Below, piece after piece: positions 37,057 through 46,521 of a stretch of DNA of 64,000 nt. Each line of letters opens with the position of its first letter. The first letter of the stretch is position 1. Under the pieces are notes generated by a model. The model saw nothing but the letters and a program-made list of their open reading frames with translations, ran no database searches and had not been told where the DNA came from. Source of the stretch: a virus; IMG/VR virus record IMGVR_UViG_3300033977_000049, positions 23,975 through 87,974 of that record, one strand, 5' to 3'. A program made the position numbers and the translations under genes.

Positions 37057-37572
37057 CTAATTTCCTAATAAATCTTGATGTTTCTGAAGATAAGATATCG
37101 CGGAAATAAGTGTCTGAATGTTATCTTTTGCCAATCCCAACATACCATTGCATGCAATACATAAAATTCCCCTAATTTTTATTCCACCAGTTCTATTTTC
37201 ATATGCATGACAATGATCTATGCACCATCCATCTCGCCTGCCTTGATTAAACGGCGGATTGGTGGTTCCGCATATAGCACATCTATTTCCTTGATTTTCT
37301 AACATTTTCGTGCGTTCTTCAAAAGTTATACCAAATTTTGATTTAATTTTTGAAGAATAATTATGAGGCCATTTTCTGGATTCATAAAATTTTCTTTTAT
37401 GTGCCCTAAATTCTTTATAATGGTCTCTCTTCCAATCTCTTGCTTTTTGATATTCTTTATCTTTTTGTCTAGCTCTATAACGTATTTGAGCTTCTCTTTT
37501 ATATTTTCTATATCCTACGGGATCTTCTTTCTTAAAATTTTCTCTCCATAATTTTGTAGTTTCTTTACTCAT
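37057..37572 (-). CDS. HNH / endonuclease VII-like homing endonuclease between terminase and portal (171 aa)
   Basis: RCAICGTTNPPF, CIDHCHAYENRTGGIKIRGILCIACNGMLGLA is the zinc-bound HNH core. The first 90 residues are very basic (KYKREAQIRYRARQKDKEY) and likely bind DNA. It sits in the one-base gap-like junctions between two essential genes, so it is free-standing rather than inside an intron: both neighbours are complete. Confidence 0.87.
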   Translation of the reverse strand: MSKETTKLWRENFKKEDPVGYRKYKREAQIRYRARQKDKEYQKARDWKRDHYKEFRAHKRKFYESRKWPHNYSSKIKSKFGITFEERTKMLENQGNRCAICGTTNPPFNQGRRDGWCIDHCHAYENRTGGIKIRGILCIACNGMLGLAKDNIQTLISAISYLQKHQDLLGN

Positions 37573-37574
37573 AT

Positions 37575-39530
37575 TTATCCAACTAATCCCGCACCCAAGA
37601 GTGGTGGTAATCCATCACACGGAGTAATGGGCTTAAGCCCCGTATCTGGCTGTTCTGTTGGATTAATAACATGTGATCCGGCATCGCTAAATCCGGGTCT
37701 TCCAAATGCATCGCAATGCTCTTCGTAAATTAAATTCCAAGCCGCATCTTCCCTACTCCAAGCTGGCAATTCTCGCTTGGTAATCATTATTTCAATTTTA
37801 GGAAGCCATCTCACCTGCTGGGCAATGACATCTGGAATATCATCATGATGATGACTTATAAGGCAACGCTCGAATTCATTATATAAAACATCTAAATATG
37901 GCAAGTGAGAAACAAACCATAGCCTATCGGACATTAAGAGAGGATGCAAGGCTGCCATTCGTATTCTTTTTGCATCCTCTTGCTGATCCGGAACAAACCA
38001 TTCGATTCGCCTACACACATCTAAAAGCCATTGCTTTTTGCGATTTTCAGCTTCAGCCATAATTGTAGGCTCTAGCAATCTTGATCCAGCACAATCTTCT
38101 ATAGCTAAAACAGCGGGACGATATCTTTCAGCCTGATCCACTACAGATTTGGCCAATCCGGTAGGGCTGAATCTTTGCCTAACTAAATCAATCACATATA
38201 ATTGGCTTTTGGCATTGTAGACGCTTACGGCACAGGTGGAATAATCTCTTTTCTTTTTCTGGCTAAATGCAAAATCCCAAGTTATAATTGCAGGTGCCGT
38301 TGCTGGCACTTTATTAAAAGGTATAGTATGTAATTGCAGCAACGGCTTATCAAAAGTTATATTGCGTCGGGGGCGTGGATTTTGATTAATTTGTCCTTCA
38401 AATACAGCTTCATTTTCTTTTTGTTTACGACGCAAGGTTTCATAAGAAAGAAGTTCTGGAAATAAAATATACCAATCTTCTTTTTTTAAATCATCTTCTT
38501 TTATTTCATTTGCTAAAAGCTTTTTTCTAGGTTCTGGCTTAACTTCCCAACCCTTGCCAATTAAAATAATTTTTCCCGTAACTGGATTTTTAAATAATTC
38601 CCATGGGCGAGGATCACTGGCACTATCAAGGCCTTTGATTATTTCTATATCACCCACATTCTTTTCAATTTCTTCACCATAGCGATCTTCTTCGGCATAG
38701 CGAGTGCCAAGCATAACTACATAGCCATAAGTGACCAGCATATTCTTATCAATATCCCAATTTTTAGATACCTTAGCGCATCCTTCAGGTGTTTGGGAAT
38801 TGATATTGTCCACCATATCATCCGGTTTAATAATCTCAAAGTGGAGTCCGCTTACAGTGGATATGATAGAGGCTGCCATAATAGTTGACTCTTTACGAGT
38901 TACCTGATTGGCAAGCCATATTGGACAATTAAAAGTTTCTCCAACTAATTTCTTTTCATCAACACAAAATTCTGGAAAAAATAAATTCATGGGCGAGGGG
39001 TCTTCCCTGATAACAAAATGCCCTCGTGTTTCATCTACAAATCCAGCAGCCAATTTATCTGTAGCGGTAAGATATAAAATTCTAATATCTGGAAAATTTA
39101 ATATCCATTGCACGCTGTCTATAACATCTATTGAACTTTTAAAGCTTCCTCTAGGGTAGAGGATAAATCGTTCTTTATAGACCGGATCTTGATCGGCTAT
39201 TGATTTCGTATCATCTTTCTTGATAAAAACATCGCAAAGCGGGCGATGGGTGGCTTCATTAATAAGATTTACTTCAATAGGCTTGCCCACTCCGGTTGGG
39301 CATGAAGGCCAACAGAAATATTTAGCTGCCCAATAAAGATCCGCTTTGGTTCTCCGGCGCACTTCTTTAACTACAGGAATTTCTTTGAATTTATCCAGTC
39401 CTAATCTAATAGAATTTACTAGATTTTTCTTTACAACGGGATTTATAATAAAATTATATAATTCTAGATCGGGTATTAATTGCGGCCCATGAAATTGTAC
39501 AGATAATTCATCAAACGTGATTTGGGACAT
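37575..39530 (-). CDS. terL: Terminase large subunit (651 aa)
   Basis: ATPase: a variant Walker A, PRGSFKSS at 126-133, and a Walker B-like IIKPDDMVD at 233-241. RNase H-like nuclease: Asp 419 in ITWDFAFS, Glu 478 in AIEDCAG, and Asp 563 or Asp 567 in HHHDDIPDVI. This is the motor that cuts and pumps DNA into the head. Length is somewhat above the usual 450-600. No small subunit gene is recognisable in the window. Confidence 0.93.
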   Translation of the reverse strand: MSQITFDELSVQFHGPQLIPDLELYNFIINPVVKKNLVNSIRLGLDKFKEIPVVKEVRRRTKADLYWAAKYFCWPSCPTGVGKPIEVNLINEATHRPLCDVFIKKDDTKSIADQDPVYKERFILYPRGSFKSSIDVIDSVQWILNFPDIRILYLTATDKLAAGFVDETRGHFVIREDPSPMNLFFPEFCVDEKKLVGETFNCPIWLANQVTRKESTIMAASIISTVSGLHFEIIKPDDMVDNINSQTPEGCAKVSKNWDIDKNMLVTYGYVVMLGTRYAEEDRYGEEIEKNVGDIEIIKGLDSASDPRPWELFKNPVTGKIILIGKGWEVKPEPRKKLLANEIKEDDLKKEDWYILFPELLSYETLRRKQKENEAVFEGQINQNPRPRRNITFDKPLLQLHTIPFNKVPATAPAIITWDFAFSQKKKRDYSTCAVSVYNAKSQLYVIDLVRQRFSPTGLAKSVVDQAERYRPAVLAIEDCAGSRLLEPTIMAEAENRKKQWLLDVCRRIEWFVPDQQEDAKRIRMAALHPLLMSDRLWFVSHLPYLDVLYNEFERCLISHHHDDIPDVIAQQVRWLPKIEIMITKRELPAWSREDAAWNLIYEEHCDAFGRPGFSDAGSHVINPTEQPDTGLKPITPCDGLPPLLGAGLVG

Positions 39531-39534
39531 AAAA

Positions 39535-39951
39535 TTACAATGGAGCTAAATGGCGATACCATAAGAGATAATATAGAAGCATGGCCGCATTAGTTAATAC
39601 GCCCTCTTTCATGGCAGTAAAAGCAATATACCAAGGATAAAAAGATATCAAAAAGGCGCTAAATCTTTTAGTAAAATAACACCGCAGTCCCTTATAAATT
39701 AAATATCCCATGGGTAAATAAAGTATGAGATAAAACTCTGCATGAAGAAAAAGGGCCGCGCTTGTAATTAATTTGTGGTTGAATGGATCACGGGCAAATG
39801 GATTTGCCTCTGACCAAGGTGGCATATAAACATCACAAACAAAAGATATAAGCAAGTCTAGAGCATTGGCTATTAACATGGCAGAAATAGACATCCATAA
39901 AGGTTTGAAATCCCCGCTGTAAGAATTTTTAATAGCCTTCCAGAGTCTCAT
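39535..39951 (-). CDS. Membrane protein (138 aa)
   Basis: Four hydrophobic stretches. The first, ANALDLLISFVCDVYMPPW followed by SEANPF, resembles the DUF5658-type pattern of an Asp in the first helix and a Glu-x-Asn-Pro turn. It could be a holin or membrane-linked factor; unknown. Confidence 0.55.
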   Translation of the reverse strand: MRLWKAIKNSYSGDFKPLWMSISAMLIANALDLLISFVCDVYMPPWSEANPFARDPFNHKLITSAALFLHAEFYLILYLPMGYLIYKGLRCYFTKRFSAFLISFYPWYIAFTAMKEGVLTNAAMLLYYLLWYRHLAPL

Positions 39952-40193
39952 TATTTCCTTCGCCCACCCATACTCATTAGCCCTATGGCAGAACGGGCTT
40001 GGCTGGCAGTTTCACTCTTTCCCTTTTTCATCTTTTGGGCGTAGGCCCAAGTACTCATACCGGCCCGTTTAGCCTTTGCTCTAAATGCTCCGGGCTTAGT
40101 GATTTTAAAGCTTATGCCCTTTCTGCCAAGCTTGACAGTCCGAGGCTTCAATTTGCGTGTCTTTCCTTTTCCCAATACTTCTGCGGCTGCCAT
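39951..40193 (-). CDS. Small very basic protein with LGKGK motif (80 aa)
   Basis: MAAAEVLGKGKTRKLKPRTV, then many Lys/Arg/Gly residues. The opening motif AAxxLGKGK recurs at 45941-46111 and in the centre of the product at 46518-46958. The charge suggests nucleic-acid binding, perhaps as a packaged histone-like protein. Confidence 0.6.
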   Translation of the reverse strand: MAAAEVLGKGKTRKLKPRTVKLGRKGISFKITKPGAFRAKAKRAGMSTWAYAQKMKKGKSETASQARSAIGLMSMGGRRK

Positions 40194-40203
40194 GATAATT
40201 CCT

Positions 40204-41547
40204 TTACATCTGTTCTATATGGGATAAAATTGCTGGCTCTTCCTGAGCCTGAAGATTAGTTAAAAATCTTATAGGTTCCCCGCCATTCATTTCCAAAGTT
40301 TTCATTAACTTTCCGATATGAAGCTCAGCCAATCCAACCTTTGGAATTTCTCCTTCAAGTAAAGAAAGACAAAATTCAAAAGTTTTATGGCCCACTTCTA
40401 TTTCCGGTTGGGATTCCCAGGGTATATTTGCTGGATTAAAAAATACAGGCTTCCCATCCACAATATCTAAAAATTGGGGATGGCGAGCAAAATTAGCGCA
40501 TTCAATCTGCGCTGCTACGTAATATTTTACCAAGCCTTCAGTTCGATTAGGTTTTGAATGCGGGAATTTGCTCAGTAAAACAATTGGAATGTTAGGATTT
40601 ATTTTATCAACCAGCTTAGGAAGTGTATTTCCATATCCACACAAATCCAATACTAATGTATGATCCGTAATTAAATTTTTAACATAGCTTAAATATTCTT
40701 GACTTGGATTAGTTCTAGACATCCGGCTAGAATAAAAATAAACAGCCTTTTCCGGCCATCTTCCAAAACATGATAATTGATTATATAGTTTAACCCAAAG
40801 ACATGAATCCCTAGATGACATCAATATATTAACTATTCCATCTTTAAGGCATCGTTCGTGAAGAATTAAACTAGCTAAATATAAAAGCGGAAAGTTGATT
40901 TGGGTTTGTAAATGCTGATAATCACGATATTTTTGATTATAGGTCATTAACCGAGCTTGGCGAATAGTTAAAGCCAAATCCGGAAATTCAGTTCGCAGCG
41001 CTGCTTCAACTTCCGTAAGAACCGGCCCCGTATATAAGTGCGCTGATACACCATGGCTTTTAGGGATATGATAATCGGCTGCTGGATTATCTCCATAATG
41101 GAAAGAGATGGTATGCCCTAAATCTTTCCATGCTTTTCCACTTAATTTATCGCTTTCGGATAAATAAAGTTCATTTTTAAGTCCAGTGGTAATTTCAATT
41201 AAATGTTTTAAAAAATCATAGGGAGCATAATGATCGGAAATCAGAAGATCTCCAGGCCTAACCTTCAAAACATTTTCCATAATAGGAAAAACGCCCTCTG
41301 GATCACGATGCTTGTCTTCTACAGATCTTCGGGATATAAGCGTATCCCAAACATCAAAAGAAGCCCGCTTGGAGGATCTGGAATCTATAGAAAATAAAAT
41401 CTGAGAAATTTCCGGGTCATCAATAAGTGGAGATTTACGTTCCAATAAAATTAAAGCATAATCGCGCCGAATATTAATGGAAACGCTTTCATTCTTGACA
41501 ACCGCTGCAATTATCCAGTCGGGCGCATTCTTTTCCGGAGGTTCCAT
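40204..41547 (-). CDS. HAD-like protein of the glycan island (447 aa)
   Basis: SFDVWDTLISRR is the HAD loop I (Asp with DT two positions on), LLISDHYAP the second, and HYGDNPAADYHIPKSHGV the Gly-Asp-Asn metal loop. Such HAD-like domains accompany glycosyltransferases in polysaccharide loci. The C-terminal half (VLDLCGYGNTLPKLVDKI; LLSKFPHSKP) is unassigned. The start at 41547 has AGGGG upstream; a longer start at 41571 lies in the preceding gene. Confidence 0.7.
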   Translation of the reverse strand: MEPPEKNAPDWIIAAVVKNESVSINIRRDYALILLERKSPLIDDPEISQILFSIDSRSSKRASFDVWDTLISRRSVEDKHRDPEGVFPIMENVLKVRPGDLLISDHYAPYDFLKHLIEITTGLKNELYLSESDKLSGKAWKDLGHTISFHYGDNPAADYHIPKSHGVSAHLYTGPVLTEVEAALRTEFPDLALTIRQARLMTYNQKYRDYQHLQTQINFPLLYLASLILHERCLKDGIVNILMSSRDSCLWVKLYNQLSCFGRWPEKAVYFYSSRMSRTNPSQEYLSYVKNLITDHTLVLDLCGYGNTLPKLVDKINPNIPIVLLSKFPHSKPNRTEGLVKYYVAAQIECANFARHPQFLDIVDGKPVFFNPANIPWESQPEIEVGHKTFEFCLSLLEGEIPKVGLAELHIGKLMKTLEMNGGEPIRFLTNLQAQEEPAILSHIEQM

Positions 41548-41558
41548 GATGCCCCTTT

Positions 41559-42569
41559 CTAATTTTCCCAATAAGCTTCTTCTTCCCTGGATGGACTTAA
41601 AAATTCTTGATTTTCTATATATTCTTTAAGGCCTTCAGTTAAAGAAACGGATGGTACAAATCCAGTTATCTTCCTGAATTTTGTGGTATCTGCAGCCTTG
41701 CGAGATGCGCCTTCGGGCTTACTTCTATCAAATATAATTTGCGGATTTTTGCCTGTTACTTTGGATATTTTCTGTAATAATTCTAGCAAAGAAGTTTCTT
41801 GATCGTGTCCTATGTTAACAGGATCAGCATATGGATAAAGTTCGGTAATCAGCTTCAATCCTTTGGCTAAATCCCGATAATGAACAAAGCTTCTGGTTTG
41901 ATTTCCGCTTCCCCATACCACAATAGTATCATCGCCACGCAAAAATTTTCTGATTAAAAGTGGAAGAACGTGGGACTTATTGTCATCTTCTTTAGGTTCT
42001 CGGCCACCGTATCCGTTAAACGGACGCCCTATAGCAATTTCCATGCCATATTCTTGATAATAAAACAAGGCTTGCATTTCCAGGATACGCTTAGCCCATC
42101 CATATCCGCTATTAACTATTTCTGGAAAACGACTCCACCCCTCGGATTCAGGAGTAGGCACTGTAGCACTGTCCGAATAAACACAAGAACTGCTAACCAA
42201 TAAATACCTTTTAACACCTACCCTCCTTGCAGCTTCTAAAAGATTTAATCCAATTAATAAACTATTGGTTAACATTTCCCCGTGGTGGGAACTACTATAT
42301 TCTACCCCAAATACCGGGGCGGCTAAATTCATTACTATATCTTGGTTCCTGCAAACATTTATACAACTATCAAAATACCTAAGATCACACAAATGGAAAT
42401 CTATTTTACTAAAATTTATTTCGCTAAAATTAGATAGCCTGCCCCGAGACAAATTATCAGCAACGGAAATTTTGGCTCCATCTTCTATTAATTGTTCTAT
42501 TAAATAAGATCCAATCGCCCCAGCGCCTCCAGCAACTAGGACTTTTTTATCTTGCCAGAATATACTCAT
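41559..42569 (-). CDS. NAD(P)-dependent nucleotide-sugar epimerase/dehydratase, GDP-fucose synthase-like (336 aa)
   Basis: Extended SDR: GGAGAIGS at the cofactor loop, VMNLAAPVFGVEY, LVSSSCVYS, the catalytic YGWAK, and RPFNGYG. KPEGASRKAADTTKF near the end is the pattern of GDP-L-fucose synthase and GDP-mannose 3,5-epimerase. It is followed and preceded by sugar genes including a GT11-like fucosyltransferase, which supports a role in making GDP-fucose or a related donor. Confidence 0.85.
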   Translation of the reverse strand: MSIFWQDKKVLVAGGAGAIGSYLIEQLIEDGAKISVADNLSRGRLSNFSEINFSKIDFHLCDLRYFDSCINVCRNQDIVMNLAAPVFGVEYSSSHHGEMLTNSLLIGLNLLEAARRVGVKRYLLVSSSCVYSDSATVPTPESEGWSRFPEIVNSGYGWAKRILEMQALFYYQEYGMEIAIGRPFNGYGGREPKEDDNKSHVLPLLIRKFLRGDDTIVVWGSGNQTRSFVHYRDLAKGLKLITELYPYADPVNIGHDQETSLLELLQKISKVTGKNPQIIFDRSKPEGASRKAADTTKFRKITGFVPSVSLTEGLKEYIENQEFLSPSREEEAYWEN

Positions 42570-42585
42570 GAGTCATATTCCTAAT

Positions 42586-44247
42586 TTATAAAATTATCCA
42601 AGATGTCGGAAATAAATCTTCTGGTTTCCATCGCGGCCCATTAACAAACCATTTCTTGGGAGCAATAGTCAGGCCATCTCTCTTTTTTAACCAAGCTCCC
42701 CACCAGCTAAAAGTGGAATTAGCAATTATATGGTGCTTACAAAGGCTCATTAGGTACATATCAAGCTGGCCCGCCCTTTGATGAGTAGATGAATTCCATA
42801 GGCCATGATCTATACTAACAAGTTCTCCCTCAAAATCCTTAAGGCCGTTCCATTTTATATCATTGGTAAATATGAAAAATTTAGCTTCGGGATCAGCCGC
42901 TTTAATTACTGCGTAGGCTTCTTTATAATAATCTATCGGGCAAAGACCATGAAAATCTAGGGTAGATTTACTCTCCGCATATTCTCCGCGCCTGATATGG
43001 ACAGCTACGGAATTACTATTCCAAATTTTTCCTTCCCATGCATTATCAATTGGACGATGGAATTCAAAACAATCCCTAATTAATTGCTCTTGATCTTTAA
43101 AATATTTTTCAGATTGCCAATATCCAGCCAGAGAAACCAACCCATTTTTGATTAATATATTTGGATCAAAATAGAAATTAAGTTCTCTAGTATTAATTAT
43201 CTGAGCTTCACTTGTAGTTTTTTCATTGATTTTAAAACAACCTAAAGTATAACAACATCCTATAGGGTCGGGAAAGGCAGATATATCAAGCAAAAGAGGA
43301 GATTTATTTCTAGCTGCCATGGCTTTTGCAATAGCATATTGAAACATTTGATTGCCTATTCCCCCTGTCAGCTTGGTTATTACAAGAGAGTCAGGCATAT
43401 TTTTTTCCCAAATGCTTTTAAATTTTATAACATCTAGATCTTGTTTATAAATAGAATCTTCTTGACTAAGAATGGCAGCGGCAGCAACCTTCATTATATA
43501 AGGAGTATTAGCGCTTTTAACCAAATTCATAAGAAGAAAATCCGGCGAGCGAATTATGCACATTTGTATTTGATCGGTAATTTTTAAATCGGGCTTACCA
43601 TCAAATTTATTATAAAATTCAATCATCATTGCTGGAGAGCAATGATGGGTTGAAATAAAGTTATTATCTTTCTGAGGTCTGCCTACAGTCCATTCTGGAA
43701 TATATTGGCTTTCCCAATGAGGAATTATTCCAGCATTTCTTAAAGCCACACCCACTGCAATGTCTTCGGCTTGATGAATTTTAGCAAAGTCTTCCCTATT
43801 TATCTTCAAGATTTCTTCCATTGCCCGTCTACTAACCCAATATCCAGGTCCGCCCGAACAATAAAAATTGGAATTATTCAAGCCGCTATAATCGTATTTT
43901 TCAAAATCGCTATTTAAAAGCCTATCCGGAATTAAAAATGTATCTGTATCTGCTTTAAAAAAGAAATCGTAATTATTATCCACTGCCCATCTAAACATAT
44001 CCCAAGTTTTATGAGATTGATGATCCCAATCATCCGGAACATCTAAATATATTTCATCGGAAGCTATATCCGATGGATAAGATTTTCGTAGGCCATTAAT
44101 ATCAACTGGATTAATAGAATGTCCTGGGAAAAATATAACATCTGCATCTTTTACATCTTTAATCCAGGTTTTTCTTTCGGCATCCTGATATGCTTTATAT
44201 TTAGCAGCAGTTGGAATGCCTATTAAAATTTTTAAATCTTTGAGCAT
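42586..44247 (-). CDS. Bifunctional glycosyltransferase: GT31-like + GT11 fucosyltransferase-like (553 aa)
   Basis: Residues 1-210 resemble beta-1,3-galactosyl/fringe enzymes: ERKTWIK, DFFFKADTDTFL (DXD at 100-102), CSGGPGYWVSRRAME, EDIAVG. Residues 288-553 are GT11 alpha-1,2-fucosyltransferase-like: GGIGNQMFQYAIAKA at 295-309, VHIRRGEY at 416-423 (donor site) and NSTFSWWGAWL at 510-520. The fusion would add a hexose and then cap it with fucose. Overlaps the kinase gene upstream by 16 bases. Confidence 0.88.
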   Translation of the reverse strand: MLKDLKILIGIPTAAKYKAYQDAERKTWIKDVKDADVIFFPGHSINPVDINGLRKSYPSDIASDEIYLDVPDDWDHQSHKTWDMFRWAVDNNYDFFFKADTDTFLIPDRLLNSDFEKYDYSGLNNSNFYCSGGPGYWVSRRAMEEILKINREDFAKIHQAEDIAVGVALRNAGIIPHWESQYIPEWTVGRPQKDNNFISTHHCSPAMMIEFYNKFDGKPDLKITDQIQMCIIRSPDFLLMNLVKSANTPYIMKVAAAAILSQEDSIYKQDLDVIKFKSIWEKNMPDSLVITKLTGGIGNQMFQYAIAKAMAARNKSPLLLDISAFPDPIGCCYTLGCFKINEKTTSEAQIINTRELNFYFDPNILIKNGLVSLAGYWQSEKYFKDQEQLIRDCFEFHRPIDNAWEGKIWNSNSVAVHIRRGEYAESKSTLDFHGLCPIDYYKEAYAVIKAADPEAKFFIFTNDIKWNGLKDFEGELVSIDHGLWNSSTHQRAGQLDMYLMSLCKHHIIANSTFSWWGAWLKKRDGLTIAPKKWFVNGPRWKPEDLFPTSWIIL

Positions 44248-45230
44248 GTTGGATATCCAGGAACATCGCTCGCGTAAATTATTTTACTACCCTTTGGTTC
44301 AAAATTGACATCCACTTTACGGAAATTATTAAGCGCCTTAATTACTTGGTTTTGTTTGGATAGATCACATATTAAAACAAGGAATCCACATCCACCCGCC
44401 CCGGCTAGCTTGCCGCCTATAGCTCCGGCAGAAATGGCTTTATCGTAACACTCATCAATCCAAGAATTGCTAATATTTTTAGCCAGTTGCTTTTTAAGCA
44501 TCCATCCTTCATGAATAATCTGACCCAGCCCTTGTATATCTAATATAATAAACGATTTCCAAAATTCCTCTGCCAAATCATGTATTCTAGACAGATATTT
44601 ATAATTGCTGGTAATATTATCGGATTGATCTTTTAAAATAACAGCAGCATTTCTCTGCCCGTCTAAATAAAATACTAATAAACTTTGAAAAAATTTCCAA
44701 GTTAAAAAATCTTCTCTACGAGAACTAACATTAATACTTCCATCTTGATTAAATCGATATCTTCTAAGCCCACCGTAAGCAGCCGCACATTGATCTTGTT
44801 TTCCTATAGGTTCTCTTAAGACATCAATTTCTAAATGGCATGCCTTTGAGACTAACGACTCGGGTGTTTGATAATCTTTTTTATAAGCATAAAGAGCGTT
44901 TAAAAGCCCAACCGAAAAACTGCTAGATGATCCCAGCCCTGTACCAGCAGGAATGTCTCCTATGGAAGTCAATTCTATGCCATGATCTATCCCGGCTATT
45001 CTTAGTGCTTCCTTAAATCTAGTATGCTGAATCTGATCTATATTTTTAACAATTTCTGTTTTAGAATAACTTATTCTAATATCAGAGTCAAATCTTGGAT
45101 TGGCCGTAATATATATATATTTATCTATAGTAGAACTAACAGCGGTTCCTGTAAAATCTTTATAATATTGAGGAAAATCCGTACCACCGCCAATAAAACT
45201 AATCCTTAAGGGCGTGCGTGTAATAATCAT
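44232..45230 (-). CDS. GHMP sugar kinase, heptose/fucose type (332 aa)
   Basis: MIITRTPLRISFIGGGTDFP and the phosphate loop IPAGTGLGSSSSFSVGLLNA are as in D-glycero-D-manno-heptose-7-phosphate kinase and L-fucokinase; IGKQDQCAAAYGG and the final KLAGAGGCGFLVLIC are the other GHMP motifs. It should phosphorylate a free or phospho-sugar to feed the nucleotide-sugar steps encoded next to it. Start overlaps the upstream stop by four bases. Confidence 0.87.
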   Translation of the reverse strand: MIITRTPLRISFIGGGTDFPQYYKDFTGTAVSSTIDKYIYITANPRFDSDIRISYSKTEIVKNIDQIQHTRFKEALRIAGIDHGIELTSIGDIPAGTGLGSSSSFSVGLLNALYAYKKDYQTPESLVSKACHLEIDVLREPIGKQDQCAAAYGGLRRYRFNQDGSINVSSRREDFLTWKFFQSLLVFYLDGQRNAAVILKDQSDNITSNYKYLSRIHDLAEEFWKSFIILDIQGLGQIIHEGWMLKKQLAKNISNSWIDECYDKAISAGAIGGKLAGAGGCGFLVLICDLSKQNQVIKALNNFRKVDVNFEPKGSKIIYASDVPGYPTCSKI

Positions 45231-45922
45231 TTCCGGTGACCGTAAATTATTTCAGGGGATAATCCCTTGCCACGCCCAACAGGAGATAATTCATCCACCC
45301 AATCTGTCATATGAATATGATATGGTCCAATTCCATATTTATGAAGTGTAGATCCTACCCAAAAATCTTCGCTCCATTGGTCCACGCATGAATCTATGAG
45401 CCTATTCGATGCAGTTCTAGAAAGCCAATATCCATAGACCCCCGTAGTATATAATATTCTATCATAAACAACGCATGATCCGCTATATGGATACCGATCA
45501 AATTCTGAATAATAAATACCTTTCCATTCTCTTACAAAGCTATCCGCGCATAATTGTAAAATATATTCGTATTTATTATCTAATGCATATTGACTGATGC
45601 ATCTTTTCTTCCAGGGCAGGGCCATATATGCATCGAGGCAATCTAATTGAATTTCATCTTTTAGGAGGGGATTGGGGAAGGTTTCAAATGATCGAAACCC
45701 GTGAAAGGTGTCGCCATTTAAAAATATTAGATTTTCTTCTTTTTTGCAGCTATCAATATATTCTTGGCTTACGTCTTTAAGGAATAATTCACCCGGCTGA
45801 CCGACAAAAAATTTTAAATCCCAAGGGCATTTTCGCCCCCAGGTTTGTCGGATGGCCTCGTGAACACCATTTTGAATAAATTTTATACAGGAGTGTACGG
45901 CAACTAGAATGTTATCAACCAT
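45227..45922 (-). CDS. GT31-like glycosyltransferase (231 aa)
   Basis: VHEAIRQTWGRKC near residue 20 is the beta-1,3-glycosyltransferase start motif. GVYGYWLSRTASNRL and WSEDFWVGSTLHKYG match the acceptor and catalytic segments also found in the N-terminal half of the 553-residue enzyme, so these two are related. The usual DXD is replaced by CADSF (QLCADSFVRE). It is the first gene of the glycan island on the leftward strand. Confidence 0.78.
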   Translation of the reverse strand: MVDNILVAVHSCIKFIQNGVHEAIRQTWGRKCPWDLKFFVGQPGELFLKDVSQEYIDSCKKEENLIFLNGDTFHGFRSFETFPNPLLKDEIQLDCLDAYMALPWKKRCISQYALDNKYEYILQLCADSFVREWKGIYYSEFDRYPYSGSCVVYDRILYTTGVYGYWLSRTASNRLIDSCVDQWSEDFWVGSTLHKYGIGPYHIHMTDWVDELSPVGRGKGLSPEIIYGHRK

Positions 45923-45940
45923 TATATTGCCTATTTCCGT

Positions 45941-46111
45941 TTAACGGATAACTGGTAAATCTGGATTTACGACTTTTTTAACGGCCTTTAGAACGGCAGA
46001 GGGATTTCCTTTAATCTTTAAACTCATCTTAGCAGAGGGCCTATGCTTTAATCTAGACCTTCTTGCCCTCTTGCGTTTTTTCCCTTTTCCTAGAATTTCG
46101 GCAGCGGCCAT
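45941..46111 (-). CDS. Small very basic protein with LGKGK motif (56 aa)
   Basis: MAAAEILGKGKKRKRARRSR begins like the 80-residue protein at 39951-40193. It starts by TAATG overlap with the homing endonuclease gene. About one third of residues are Lys or Arg. Its last codons form the 5' half of a TCCG...CGGA palindrome. Confidence 0.65.
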   Translation of the reverse strand: MAAAEILGKGKKRKRARRSRLKHRPSAKMSLKIKGNPSAVLKAVKKVVNPDLPVIR

Positions 46112-46521
46112 TATTCAAACTCCATTTTAAGATATTGCATAGCAGCCAATAGCCAATGTGTTTTATCAAGCCATCCTAATACATTATTACATGTTGGGCA
46201 TAATAATCCACGTATTATATTATTTTTATGACTATGATCTACTGCTAATCTTTTCTTTCTAGGAGGTTGCTTGCAAATAGCACATACGCCATTTTGTTGT
46301 TTTAATAATTTATTATATTCTTCTATGGTAATGCCATATCTTGATTTCAGGCTATGTGATCTATGATATACTTTCCATTTATCTTTATCTTTATTTCTAG
46401 ATGCTATCGTAATTTGATTCATACAAAGCTTACATCTAGATAAAAGATATTGCTTATTTTTACCAGTTGAATAAAATTCGGATAATGGTTTTTCTACATG
46501 GCAAAGGGTGCATTTTTTCAT
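46111..46521 (-). CDS. HNH / endonuclease VII-like homing endonuclease (136 aa)
   Basis: KCTLCHVEKPLSEF and RCKLCMNQ form an N-terminal zinc finger. YNKLLKQQNGVCAICKQPPR, LAVDHSHKNNIIRGLLCPTCNNVLG is the HNH core. It is a shorter relative of the rightward enzyme at 23809. It lies between two LGKGK-motif genes and seems to have entered between them. Confidence 0.87.
   Translation of the reverse strand: MKKCTLCHVEKPLSEFYSTGKNKQYLLSRCKLCMNQITIASRNKDKDKWKVYHRSHSLKSRYGITIEEYNKLLKQQNGVCAICKQPPRKKRLAVDHSHKNNIIRGLLCPTCNNVLGWLDKTHWLLAAMQYLKMEFE

Noticed and set aside
37057-37572. A second intron at the endonuclease between terminase and portal
   Set aside because: Both neighbours are complete with normal starts and stops, and no P1/P7 pattern is seen, so this gene is free-standing.
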